Shown: positions 28,177-36,517 of the stretch, piece after piece | How the letters are laid out: the number at the start of each line of letters is the position of its first letter | Position numbering within the stretch: the first letter of the stretch is position 1 | Source of the DNA: Opitutaceae bacterium | GTDB taxonomy: Bacteria > Verrucomicrobiota > Verrucomicrobiia > Opitutales > Opitutaceae | NCBI GenBank assembly: GCA_016711225.1 | Contig: JADJTK010000010.1 | Location: 216,993-280,992 of the forward strand | Length of the DNA: 64,000 bases | Direction: 5' to 3' | Notes under the pieces: generated by a model | Told to the model about the DNA's origin: nothing | What the model saw: only the letters and a program-made list of their open reading frames with translations | Databases searched by the model: none | Translations under genes and position numbers: made by a program

Positions 28177-28188
28177 TAGGAGGGATCT

Positions 28189-28653
28189 ATGAGCAACGAC
28201 ATCGGCAAGTTGTGTGACCGGGTCCGCGAGACGGCCTATGCGATCCATGTTTTCCACGGTAACGGGCACCTTGAGAAGGTCTACGAAAACGCGCTCGCGC
28301 ATCGGCTTCGCAAGGCTGGGCTCGACGTGAAGCAGCAGCAGCCAATTCAGGTCTTTGACGAGGACGGCACGCTCATCGGGGATTATGCGGCCGACCTGTT
28401 GGTCGAGGGAAGGCTGATTGTTGAGCTGAAGGCCGCCAAGGCGTTGGCCCCTGAGCACGAGGCCCAGCTTCTCGGTTACTTGAAGTCCGCCCGTCTGGAG
28501 CATGGACTCCTGATCAACTTCGGCTCCTTCAAGTTTCAGATTCGCAAGTTTGCTAAGTCAGATAGCTCGTCTCGCCGCATGTTTGGCGGCATCGCCCTTC
28601 TGTTCTCTGCGCTCTTTGCGTTCTTTGCGGTTAACCCTATCCGGCTTTTCTGA
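28189..28653 (+). CDS. GxxExxY family protein (PD-(D/E)XK-like fold)
   Basis: The product is 154 residues, preceded by a strong ribosome-binding segment (GGAGG). The name-giving motif is GHLEKVYENAL (Gly, Glu and Tyr at about residues 27-33). The nuclease-like core continues with IGDYAADLLVEGRLIVELKA, whose Asp and Glu-x-Lys match a PD-(D/E)XK layout. Family members usually end soon after NFGSFKFQIRKF. Here the frame runs on through the right inner inverted repeat and gives a hydrophobic tail (LLFSALFAFFAV), so the last 30 residues are probably read from the repeat. The family is common and often multicopy in Verrucomicrobia and Planctomycetes, with unknown function. Confidence 0.88.
   Translation: MSNDIGKLCDRVRETAYAIHVFHGNGHLEKVYENALAHRLRKAGLDVKQQQPIQVFDEDGTLIGDYAADLLVEGRLIVELKAAKALAPEHEAQLLGYLKSARLEHGLLINFGSFKFQIRKFAKSDSSSRRMFGGIALLFSALFAFFAVNPIRLF
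28617..28634 (-). repeat. Right inner inverted repeat of the GxxExxY cassette
   Basis: This is the perfect reverse complement of 28159-28176. It lies inside the 3-prime end of the GxxExxY reading frame. Confidence 0.85.
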
Positions 28654-28665
28654 GCCAATACCTCC

Positions 28666-30150
28666 GTGTCCTCTGTGGTGAATAATCCTTCTCCTTCCTC
28701 CTACGAAGCCGTCATTGGGCTCGAGGTCCATGTGCAGCTCAAGACGCGCTCCAAGATGTTCACGCGCGTGGCCACCGGCTTTGGCGCGCCGCCCAACACC
28801 CTCACCGACCCCGTCGTGCTCGCCCTGCCCGGCACCCTGCCGGTGATGAACAAGGAGGCCCTCGACAAGATCATCCAGACTGGCCTGCTCCTCGGCTGCG
28901 AGATCGCTCCCGTCTGCAAATGGGACCGGAAGAACTATTTCTATCCCGATAGCCCGAAGAACTATCAGATCTCCCAGTACGACCAGCCCATCTGCCTGCG
29001 CGGCAGCGTCGAGATCGAGCTGCCCGGCGCCGCCCGCAACATCATGGGCGAGCACGTCACCATCCCGCTGACGCGCATCCATCTCGAGGAGGATGTCGGC
29101 AAGCTCAACCACGGCGTCGCCGAGAGTCTCATCGACTACAACCGCGCCGGCACGCCGCTCATGGAGCTTGTCACCGATCCGGCGCTGAAGTCGGCCGACG
29201 AGGCCTTCGCCTTCCTCACCGCGCTGCGCATGATCTTGGTCGCCGCCGGCATCTCGGATTGCGATATGGAGAAGGGCCAGATGCGCTGCGACGCCAATAT
29301 CTCCATCCGCCCGGTCGGGGCCGAGAAACTGGGCACGAAGGTCGAGCTCAAGAACCTCAACTCCATCTCCTTCGTGCGCGACGGGATCGCCCACGAGATC
29401 CAACGCCAGACCGCTGTTGTGCTCGGCGGCGGTACCATTCGCCAGGAGACGCGAGACTTCGACGGGCAGACGGGCACCTCGCAGTCGCTCCGCTCCAAGG
29501 AGATGGCCCACGACTACCGCTATTTCCCGGACCCCGACCTCATGCCGGTGAAGGTCGACGAGGTGTGGAAGACCCAGCTGCGCGCCGGCCTGCCCGAGTT
29601 GCCGTTTGCGAAGCAGCGTCGGTTCTACGCCGAGTACCAGCTTCCCTACACGATCACCTCGGTGCTCGTGCCCGACCGCGCGCTCAGTGACTACTTTGAG
29701 GAGACGGCGAAACTCGCCGGCGCCGGCCGTGCCCAGGCCGTCGGCAACTGGATCGCCAATGACTTGCTGCGTGAGCTCGGTGCTGCCGGACTTGAGATTG
29801 CCGCCGCGAAAGTTCGCCCCGCGCATATCGCCGCGCTCGTCGCGTTGGTCGACGCCGGCACGATCTCATCGAGCAGTGCGAAGGAGGTTTTTGCCGAGAT
29901 GGCCCAGAGCGGCGAGCTGCCCGAGGCGATCGTCGAGCGCCGCGGGCTCCGGCAGAGCACCGACACCGGTGAATTGGAAGTCTGGTGCCGCGAGGCGATC
30001 GCCGGCAATGCGAAGGCCGTCGCGGAGTTCAAGGCTGGCAACGAGAAGGCGATCAACTCCTTCAAGGGCGCCGTGATGAAGGCCGGCAAGGGCAAGGCCA
30101 ATCCCAAGCTCGTCGACGAAGTCCTGCGCAAGCTGCTCGCCGAAGGGTGA
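28666..30150 (+). CDS. gatB: Aspartyl/glutamyl-tRNA amidotransferase subunit B
   Basis: The product is up to 494 residues and is the kinase/amidotransferase subunit. The N-terminal signature YEAVIGLEVHVQLKT starts at residue 13. KNYFYPDSPKNYQISQYDQP, LEEDVGKLNH, YNRAGTPLMELVT and VELKNLNS are present, and the YqeY-like tail ends GKANPKLVDEVLRKLL. No ATG precedes the signature. The only possible starts are GTG at 28666, 28675 or 28678, the first two lying wholly in the right outer repeat of the GxxExxY cassette and the third just beyond it. The native start may therefore have been replaced on insertion. Confidence 0.96.
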   Translation: MSSVVNNPSPSSYEAVIGLEVHVQLKTRSKMFTRVATGFGAPPNTLTDPVVLALPGTLPVMNKEALDKIIQTGLLLGCEIAPVCKWDRKNYFYPDSPKNYQISQYDQPICLRGSVEIELPGAARNIMGEHVTIPLTRIHLEEDVGKLNHGVAESLIDYNRAGTPLMELVTDPALKSADEAFAFLTALRMILVAAGISDCDMEKGQMRCDANISIRPVGAEKLGTKVELKNLNSISFVRDGIAHEIQRQTAVVLGGGTIRQETRDFDGQTGTSQSLRSKEMAHDYRYFPDPDLMPVKVDEVWKTQLRAGLPELPFAKQRRFYAEYQLPYTITSVLVPDRALSDYFEETAKLAGAGRAQAVGNWIANDLLRELGAAGLEIAAAKVRPAHIAALVALVDAGTISSSSAKEVFAEMAQSGELPEAIVERRGLRQSTDTGELEVWCREAIAGNAKAVAEFKAGNEKAINSFKGAVMKAGKGKANPKLVDEVLRKLLAEG

Positions 30151-30533
30151 GGGACGGCACGGGGAATGAAGATTGGTTGCTTTGTAGGCCACCGCGTCGA
30201 GGTGGCTCGTAGGGAGTTTGTTAGGTTGGGGCATTGCGCTACAGCGACCGCAGGCACGGAGGCCTGCGCCACGGCTTTGGGGGGGGGCGGGCGGCCACGC
30301 GGCTCATCGGGAAGTTCGACCTGGTGATGCGGTCTTTTGGTTGGAGGGCGAGGCTCCGCCCGAGCCGCAGGCATCCGCTCGGGCCGCTGTCGCCCGCCGC
30401 GCCGCGGGAACCACCGGGTAACTTAGGAGTCTGTAGGGCGTCTTCCCGTGCAGCCGGGGGGCTTGTGTCGCCGCCCCGGGGGTTGTTCACTTGGATCGTT
30501 CCGATCATTCGCCTCCGCGAAGTTGCCCCTCCC
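30151..30533. other. Intergenic region with dispersed palindromes
   Basis: This 383-base gap holds a short hairpin near 30186-30205 (GGCCACC...GGTGGC). At 30343-30367 is a 25-base word whose exact reverse complement occurs at 57802-57826. The rest shows no gene and no clear promoter for the lipoprotein gene. Confidence 0.55.
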
Positions 30534-32030
30534 ATGAAAACTCTCTTTCCCGCGTCCGGGTTCGCCCTGCTCGCCGGGTTCGCTGTCTTCTCCACAGGTT
30601 GCGTGGCTCAATACGAGTCCCCCGCTCCGGTTGTCTCCTATTCGGACACCACGCTGCCCGCCGCCGGCTCGGTCGCTCTTGTCATGGAGTTTCGTGGTGG
30701 CGAGCCCACCCCGGAAGAGCGCGCCGATGTGCGCGCCATCCTCGCCGACTACTTCGCCCAGCAGGGCACGGTCATCGTCGAAGATGCTTCCGCAGCCGAC
30801 TACATCGTCCACGCCGTGATGGAGCGCCGCAATCCGGAGAACCCGGCAGAGTGGACGGTGGTGGAGACCTACTCCGCCAATAGCCTGCGCTCCGCCGGCT
30901 CGGACGAGTTCCGCTGGCCCGGTGGCTTGGTGGAGGATGACTACTACGAGCCAACGACCTACAGCTACGTTGGTTTCGGGCTCTTCTATCCGGTGTTCTT
31001 CGATCTGTGGAGCAACCCGTGGCATCGCGGCCACGTGATTCTCCGCCCGCCGCCACGCCACCACAACAACTGGAACAACGATCGTTGGCGCGCCGATCAT
31101 CGCTGGCATCGGCCTACCCGGTGGCAACCGGACCGGCACCCGGAGTGGAAGAACCGCGACCGCCATCGGGACCGCGACCGCCGGCCGGACCCGAATCGGC
31201 GCGATCACGACCGCCGCCCGGACGCCAATCGGCGGGACAACGACAGCCGCCCCGGTGATGATCGGCGTGGCTCACCGGACCGCCGCCCGCGGCCGGATCA
31301 CGGGCGTGCTCCCTCTGTTGACACGCCGCGGCACCTTTCCCCCGGCGCTGGGAATGTCCAGCGCCCTGACCATGGGCCCCGGCCAGTGACCGGCCAGCGA
31401 CCGCCGAGTGGTGGAGGCGTCCATCAGGGGCCGGCGCCGACGGTCGGGCATCGTCCCTCCGGTGGCGGTGACCACCGGCCAGACCATGTGCGTCCGCCCA
31501 ATTCCCACCAACCGCGGCCCGTTGCCCCCGGAGGCCAGCCGGCGCATCACGAATCATTTGTCGGTCCCCAGCCTCAGCCTGCCGGTTCGACCCCTGCGGT
31601 CCGCCAGGACCGACCCCGGCGCGGGGGCACCGTCGTGCCCGGTCACGGAGTGATCGTCACGCCGCCCCAAACGCATCAGCAGCCGGCCAATCGGCCAGAG
31701 CCTGCGCGGGTGCAACCCGCCGATCGGCGAGCTGGCTCTCCCGCTCCGGTGCAGCCCGGCAACCGGGACCATCGTCAGCCGTCCATGCGTGATGGGCGTG
31801 AACGGGTGCGCGAAACCCCTCCGCCCTCGCCGGCGCCGCAGTCCCAGCAGGTGAGCCCGCAACGCCGCGAGGCCCCGCGCGGCGAGCAGCCGAGAACAGA
31901 ACCGCGCCGGGGGCCGGACAACAGGCAGGTCACTCCGGCGCCCAATCGCAGCGAAGGCGGCCGCGACCGTCGCTCGCAACCGAGGGATCCCGACAAGGAG
32001 GAGGCCGACAAGGATCGGCAGCGGAAGTGA
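30534..32030 (+). CDS. Lipoprotein with long basic, Arg/Pro/His-rich disordered tail
   Basis: The product is 498 residues from ATG 30534. The lipobox FSTGC at about residues 19-23 follows a hydrophobic signal segment, so it should be lipid-anchored, probably in the outer membrane. Residues 40-130 form a compact domain (VALVMEFRGGEPTPEERADV, ADYIVHAVMERRNPENPAEW). After an aromatic stretch (GFGLFYPVFFDLWSNPW) the last 320 residues are low-complexity, rich in Arg, Pro, His, Asp and Gln, with loose repeats such as DRRPDPNRRDHDRRP. Upstream in-frame sequence to 30234 is non-coding. I do not recognise a named family. Binding of anionic polymers or metals by the tail is only a guess. Confidence 0.75.
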   Translation: MKTLFPASGFALLAGFAVFSTGCVAQYESPAPVVSYSDTTLPAAGSVALVMEFRGGEPTPEERADVRAILADYFAQQGTVIVEDASAADYIVHAVMERRNPENPAEWTVVETYSANSLRSAGSDEFRWPGGLVEDDYYEPTTYSYVGFGLFYPVFFDLWSNPWHRGHVILRPPPRHHNNWNNDRWRADHRWHRPTRWQPDRHPEWKNRDRHRDRDRRPDPNRRDHDRRPDANRRDNDSRPGDDRRGSPDRRPRPDHGRAPSVDTPRHLSPGAGNVQRPDHGPRPVTGQRPPSGGGVHQGPAPTVGHRPSGGGDHRPDHVRPPNSHQPRPVAPGGQPAHHESFVGPQPQPAGSTPAVRQDRPRRGGTVVPGHGVIVTPPQTHQQPANRPEPARVQPADRRAGSPAPVQPGNRDHRQPSMRDGRERVRETPPPSPAPQSQQVSPQRREAPRGEQPRTEPRRGPDNRQVTPAPNRSEGGRDRRSQPRDPDKEEADKDRQRK

Positions 32031-32151
32031 GCGCGCGGGGGGCTGTTTTCATCGGGTGTGCGGACTGCCGTCAACCTGTCGACGACCGAGGCGGCCGGGC
32101 GCGGAGGCCCCCGCGGCTGGCGCCGCCGCTCCGGTTGTGTACTATCCGCCC

Positions 32152-32493
32152 ATGCTTTCGGCCTCCCACCCCTGTATCTTCTGCTGGGACGAGCATCGCG
32201 CCTTCCGGCATGAGCGCGGGCTCAAGCTGCCCTTCGTCGACGAAACCTGCGGGGCGCACCAGCTCCGTATGCATGTCTCGGTGATCAATTCCGGCGAGTC
32301 GCCGCATCCGCCGCATTCGCACGCCGGCGAGGAGATCCTGTTTCTGCTCGAGGGCCAGGCCGAGGTGCTCATCGGCGAGGAGACTCGGTTGGTGGGCCCG
32401 ATGACGGCGGTCTTCTGCCCCGAGCACGTCACCCACGGCGTGCGCAACTGTGGCCCGGAGCCGATGAAGTTCATGGTCATCCGCGTGCCCTGA
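32152..32493 (+). CDS. Small cupin-domain protein
   Basis: The product is 113 residues from ATG 32152. It holds one double-stranded beta-helix cupin domain: motif 1 PHPPHSHAGEEILFLLEG gives the His-His-Glu metal site, and motif 2 PEHVTHGVRNCG supplies the last His. Cupins of this size are often sugar isomerases, dioxygenases or metal-binding sensors. The sequence alone does not choose. The next gene starts 64 bases later on the same strand. Confidence 0.85.
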   Translation: MLSASHPCIFCWDEHRAFRHERGLKLPFVDETCGAHQLRMHVSVINSGESPHPPHSHAGEEILFLLEGQAEVLIGEETRLVGPMTAVFCPEHVTHGVRNCGPEPMKFMVIRVP

Positions 32494-32557
32494 GCGGGTG
32501 AGTGCCGGTCCTCGTGAGGGGCGCGCTAGCACGCTGGCCCGCAAGACAGTCCAAACA

Positions 32558-32923
32558 ATGCCCGCTTCTACTCCGATTGATTCGCTACCTGCGGCCGCCT
32601 TTGCCGCGATGAAACTCGGCGAGGCACGCCGGCATGTCCTGCTCTGTGTGGGGCCCGACTGTTGCGGGGCCGCCACCGGGCTGGCGACGTGGGAACATCT
32701 CAAGCGGCGGCTGAAGGAGGTGGGGGTGCCCGCGCTGCGGACCAAGGCGGCGTGTTTGCGGATTTGTCGCGGGGGGCCGTGGCTGGTGGTTTATCCGGAG
32801 GGAGTCTGGTACGGGGCCGTCACGCCCGAGCGCTGTGAGCGCATCGTCGTTGAGCATCTGCAGGGCGGTAACCCTGTCGCCGAATGGATCGCCGCCGAGC
32901 ATCCGCTCCCCCGGGCCGGGTAG
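32558..32923 (+). CDS. Thioredoxin-like 2Fe-2S ferredoxin family protein
   Basis: The product is 121 residues from ATG 32558. The frame is also open from GTG 32498, but the domain begins only at HVLLCVGPDCCG. The pattern CVGPDCCG followed by KAACLRICRGGPWLVVYPEG matches the thioredoxin-like 2Fe-2S ferredoxins related to the NuoE and Shethna proteins, with four cluster cysteines in those two segments. VWYGAVTPERCERIVVEHL is the usual C-terminal helix. It probably transfers electrons in the cytoplasm; the partner is unknown. Confidence 0.82.
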   Translation: MPASTPIDSLPAAAFAAMKLGEARRHVLLCVGPDCCGAATGLATWEHLKRRLKEVGVPALRTKAACLRICRGGPWLVVYPEGVWYGAVTPERCERIVVEHLQGGNPVAEWIAAEHPLPRAG

Positions 32924-33122
32924 GGGAGCCTGGGTGGATGGACGGTGCCAGGACCTTGCTCTGCTCGCTGGCGAGGTGGCCGCATCCGAGGGCCCTCCTG
33001 GCGGCCGACGCCCTAGCCGGCGTGGCGTTCCGGGTCGTGGAGGCGGGGCAAAAACGGGCTCCGTCATGCCGGTTGCGCGCCGCCGGCGACTGTGCTACCC
33101 ACTGCGCTCCGAATCCACCGGC

Positions 33123-33569
33123 ATGCAAGACCTCGAGTTCAACGAGATCATCGATCTCATCCACAAAGAAGACAGCCGCTTCGACAAGCGCGCTTATCAC
33201 TTCGTCCGCGCGGGCCTCGACTTCACCGTCAAGGAACTCAAGAAACGCGACCCCGAGCGCGCCAAGAAGAGCCAGCATGTGGCCGGACCTGAGCTGCTCC
33301 ACGGTTTCCGCGCCTACGCGATCGATCAGTTCGGCCCGCTGGCCCATACCGTCCTCACCGACTGGGGGCTCACGCGCTGCCGCGATTTCGGGGAAATCGT
33401 GTTCAAACTCATCGAGTACAATGTGCTCAGCAAGACCGAGAACGACTGCCTCGAGGACTTCGCCGATGTGTTCGATTTCAACGAGGCCTTTCTCCTGCCC
33501 TATGAGCCTGAAGTTCGCCGCCTACCCCTGCCCAACCTCGCCGAGGGCGAGGAAGACGTGAAGGAGTGA
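33123..33569 (+). CDS. Minf_1886 family protein of unknown function
   Basis: The product is 148 residues, starting MQDLEFNEII. It matches the small conserved family found in Verrucomicrobia and Planctomycetes (Minf_1886 type): YHFVRAGLDFTVKEL near the start, HVAGPELLHGFRAYAIDQFG in the middle, and LTDWGLTRCRDFGEIVFKLI and an acidic tail at the end. The function is unknown. It precedes the M16 protease gene by 105 bases. Confidence 0.85.
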   Translation: MQDLEFNEIIDLIHKEDSRFDKRAYHFVRAGLDFTVKELKKRDPERAKKSQHVAGPELLHGFRAYAIDQFGPLAHTVLTDWGLTRCRDFGEIVFKLIEYNVLSKTENDCLEDFADVFDFNEAFLLPYEPEVRRLPLPNLAEGEEDVKE

Positions 33570-33674
33570 GGGGGAACCCGGGAGTCGTTCTCCTTCTCGT
33601 ACTCGTTCGCTGGTCCGCAATTCTGTCGTCCGCCTTTCCTCCTTTTGCCTTCTCACTTCCGCCTTCCTCTCCGC

Positions 33675-36245
33675 ATGCCCGCCGCCCGTACCCGCCGTCC
33701 CAGCACCCGCTCCCGCGATTTCGATCTGCTCCGCCCGCTCTGGGCCGACCCCGTGCATCGCCACGTGTTGCCCAACGGCCTCACGGTGCTGCTCAAGCCC
33801 GACCACTCCTCGGCGCTCTGCTCGGTGCAGGTCTGGGTGAAGACCGGCAGTATCCACGAGGGGGCGCTGCTCGGCGGCGGCCTCTCGCACTACCTCGAGC
33901 ACATGCTCTTCAAGGGCACCGAGCGCCGGGCCGGCCGCGAGATCTCCGCCACCGTCCAGGCCCACGGCGGCTACATCAACGCTTACACCACCTTCGATCG
34001 CACCGTCTACTACATCGAGATTCCCAGCGAGCACGCGGCCGTCGCCCTCGATCTGCTCGCCGATGCCGTGCTGCACTCCACCTTCCCGGCCGACGAGGTC
34101 GAGCGCGAGCGGCAGGTCATCCTGCGCGAGATCGACATGACCCTCGACGAGCCCGACCAGCGCCTCGGGCAGACGCTCTTCGAGACCGCCTTCCGCCAGC
34201 ACCCCTACCAGCATCCGATCATCGGACACAAGACCGTCTTCGAGGGCGTGACCCGCGACGATCTTGTCGCCTACTACCGCGCCCGGTACGTGCCCAACAA
34301 CCTGGTGCTCGTGGTCGCCGGCCATTTCGAACCGGCCGTGCTGCTGGCCGACGTGGAGAAGCACTTCGGCAGCGCCCCCCGCGCCCGCCTCGCCCCGGTG
34401 TATCTGCCGGATGAAGCCGTGCCGCTGGCCCCGCGCGAAGCCCACCTCTTCGAGGACGTACAGATCTCCCGCTCCGGCCTGGGCTGGCAGATCCCCGGCC
34501 TCGCCCATGCCGACACCCCCGTGCTCGATCTTCTCGGCACCGTGCTCGGCTACGGCAACAGCTCCATCCTGTGGGAGGAATTGCGCGAGAAGCGCCGCCT
34601 GGTCCATTCGATCGAGGCCTGCGCCTGGAATCCCGGTTCGGTGGGGCTCTTCTACATCTCGATGCTCTGCGACCCGGACAAGCGTATCGAGGCGTCCGAG
34701 GCGGTGCAGGCCGAGCTCGCGAAGATCGGCCGCCGCGGCATCGCCCCGGCGCTGTTGCGCAAGGCCGTGCGCCAGCTCGTCGTGGGCGAGATCAACTCGC
34801 GCAAGACCATGAGCGGCCAGGCCTCGCGCATCGGTCTCGCGGAGGTCGTCGTGGGAGATCTCCACTACAGCCGCCACTATTTCGACCGTCTGGCCACCGT
34901 GACCCCGGCCGACATCAAGCGGGTGGCGACGAAGTACTTCGTGCCGGAGCGCTTCACCTCCGTGTCGATGAATCCCAAGGTCGCCGCCGCGGCGGCCACC
35001 GCCGCAGTGCCCGCCTCGGAGCTGGCCGATTTCACCGAGGTGCGCGTGGCCGGCGGGGCCCGCCTGCTGCTCCTGCCCGACAAGCGCCTGCCCAATCTCC
35101 ACCTGCGCCTCATCTGCCATGGCGGCGTGGCCCATGATCTCCCGGAGGCGCGCGGCACGCTCTCGCTGCTCGCCACTCTCCTCACAAAGGATACCAAGAA
35201 GCGCACTGCCGACGAGGTCGCCGAGTTGATCGAGGAGGTTGGCGGCTCGTTCAGCGAGTTTTCCGGCAACAACACCTTCGGCCTCAGCCTCGAAGTGCTG
35301 CCCGGCGACGTGGACCGCGCGCTCGATGTGCTCGGCCAGGCCGTGCTAGCGCCTTCGTTCACCCCGGCCACGCTGGAGATCGAACGCGAGTCGCACCTCG
35401 CCTCGCTGGCCGAACAGGCCGACGACGTCGTCACCGTCGCGCGCAAGCTCGTGCGTCGGAAGTTTTTCGGCACGCATCCGCTCGCCATCGACACGCACGG
35501 CACGGAGGAGGGGCTCAAGGCCGTCACCCCCGCGCGGCTGCGCACGCTGCACAAACGGCTTATGGTCTCGGGCAACTGCGTGCTCGCGGTCACTGGCGAC
35601 TTCGAGCCGAAGCAGCTCACGCCCAAGCTGAAGGCCTTTCTCGCCAAGCTGCCCAAGGGCGCCGCGCCCGAAGCCGGGCCGGCGTTTGCCGGCCCCCAGG
35701 CGGCCAACTACGAGGAGATCCAGCCCCGCCAACAGGCGGTCGTGTTCCAGGCGTATCCTGGTCCCGGCATCCGCGGGGCCGACCACTATGTCTCCGAGGT
35801 GGCCGACGAAGTGTTTAGCGGCATGGCCTCGAATCTTTTCGAGCGCGTGCGCGAGCAGAAGGGCCTGGCGTATTTTGTCCGCTCGACCCGGGTGCTCGCG
35901 CTCGATGCCGGGATGTTCGGCTTCTATGCCGGCACCTCACCGGACAAGGCCCGTGAGGTGCTCGACGAGATCGAGCTGGAGATTCGTCGCGTGCAGGACG
36001 GCGGGATCACACCCGAGGAGTTGCTGCGTTGCCAGACGCGCCTGAAGGCCGCGCGGCGCATGAGCCTGCAGACTAACGGCGCCCGGGCCATGCAGGCCGC
36101 GCTCAACGCCGTCTATGGGCTGCCCGTCAACGACTGGAAGAACTACGATGCGCACATCGAGGGCGTCACCGTGGAGGCGTTGCGCGACTTCGCCCGCCGG
36201 CATTTCACGCCGGCCCAGCGCGTGCAGCTCATCGTCCGGCCGTAG
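33675..36245 (+). CDS. M16 family (pitrilysin-type) zinc metalloprotease, two-domain
   Basis: The product is 856 residues from ATG 33675. The inverted zinc motif HYLEH is at residues 72-76, with the distal ligand Glu152 in VILREIDM, 76 residues on as in mitochondrial processing peptidase. The first half is thus an active M16 domain (LPNGLTVLLKPDHSSA at the start). The second half (from about 440) repeats the M16 fold without HXXEH, the usual non-catalytic partner, and contains the RxxxY-like closing segment QKGLAYFVRST. No signal peptide is seen, so a cytoplasmic peptidase or an unusual export route is likely. Confidence 0.93.
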   Translation: MPAARTRRPSTRSRDFDLLRPLWADPVHRHVLPNGLTVLLKPDHSSALCSVQVWVKTGSIHEGALLGGGLSHYLEHMLFKGTERRAGREISATVQAHGGYINAYTTFDRTVYYIEIPSEHAAVALDLLADAVLHSTFPADEVERERQVILREIDMTLDEPDQRLGQTLFETAFRQHPYQHPIIGHKTVFEGVTRDDLVAYYRARYVPNNLVLVVAGHFEPAVLLADVEKHFGSAPRARLAPVYLPDEAVPLAPREAHLFEDVQISRSGLGWQIPGLAHADTPVLDLLGTVLGYGNSSILWEELREKRRLVHSIEACAWNPGSVGLFYISMLCDPDKRIEASEAVQAELAKIGRRGIAPALLRKAVRQLVVGEINSRKTMSGQASRIGLAEVVVGDLHYSRHYFDRLATVTPADIKRVATKYFVPERFTSVSMNPKVAAAAATAAVPASELADFTEVRVAGGARLLLLPDKRLPNLHLRLICHGGVAHDLPEARGTLSLLATLLTKDTKKRTADEVAELIEEVGGSFSEFSGNNTFGLSLEVLPGDVDRALDVLGQAVLAPSFTPATLEIERESHLASLAEQADDVVTVARKLVRRKFFGTHPLAIDTHGTEEGLKAVTPARLRTLHKRLMVSGNCVLAVTGDFEPKQLTPKLKAFLAKLPKGAAPEAGPAFAGPQAANYEEIQPRQQAVVFQAYPGPGIRGADHYVSEVADEVFSGMASNLFERVREQKGLAYFVRSTRVLALDAGMFGFYAGTSPDKAREVLDEIELEIRRVQDGGITPEELLRCQTRLKAARRMSLQTNGARAMQAALNAVYGLPVNDWKNYDAHIEGVTVEALRDFARRHFTPAQRVQLIVRP

Positions 36246-36517
36246 GGACGGGGCGCCTCCCTCTAGGGTGGTGCCGACCTCCGTGCCGGCGGGGCCTGCG
36301 TTCGTAACCACGCAACGTGGCTCTGGAGACCCATGCCACGGCGGAGGGCCGGGCGCGGCCTCGCGTCACCAACGACTTGAGGCGGGTGAGAAAATTGGCG
36401 CAACATTACACTCGGGCGTCTTCTGATTAGTCTTGGCTCGTGCGGCACCAGCACCTACGCACTACACCGCCGAGTGAGCCCCGCGCATACCCCTAACGTT
36501 CGTTTTTCTTCCCCACC

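Larger units (their letters stand above)
28110..28677. mobile_element. Putative GxxExxY cassette bounded by inverted repeats
   Basis: Outer arms 28110-28126 (CACAGAGAACACAGAGG) and 28661-28677 match as reverse complements at 15 of 17 positions. Inner arms 28159-28176 (TTAACCGCAAAGAACGCA) and 28617-28634 are perfect 18-base inverted repeats. Between the inner arms lies one gene. No transposase is encoded, so it would be a non-autonomous or domesticated unit. It sits exactly between gatA and gatB. I see no target-site duplication with certainty. Confidence 0.65.

Noticed and set aside
30234..30533. Coding start of the lipoprotein upstream of 30534
   Set aside because: The upstream frame covers dispersed palindromes, and the lipobox signal peptide begins at ATG 30534.
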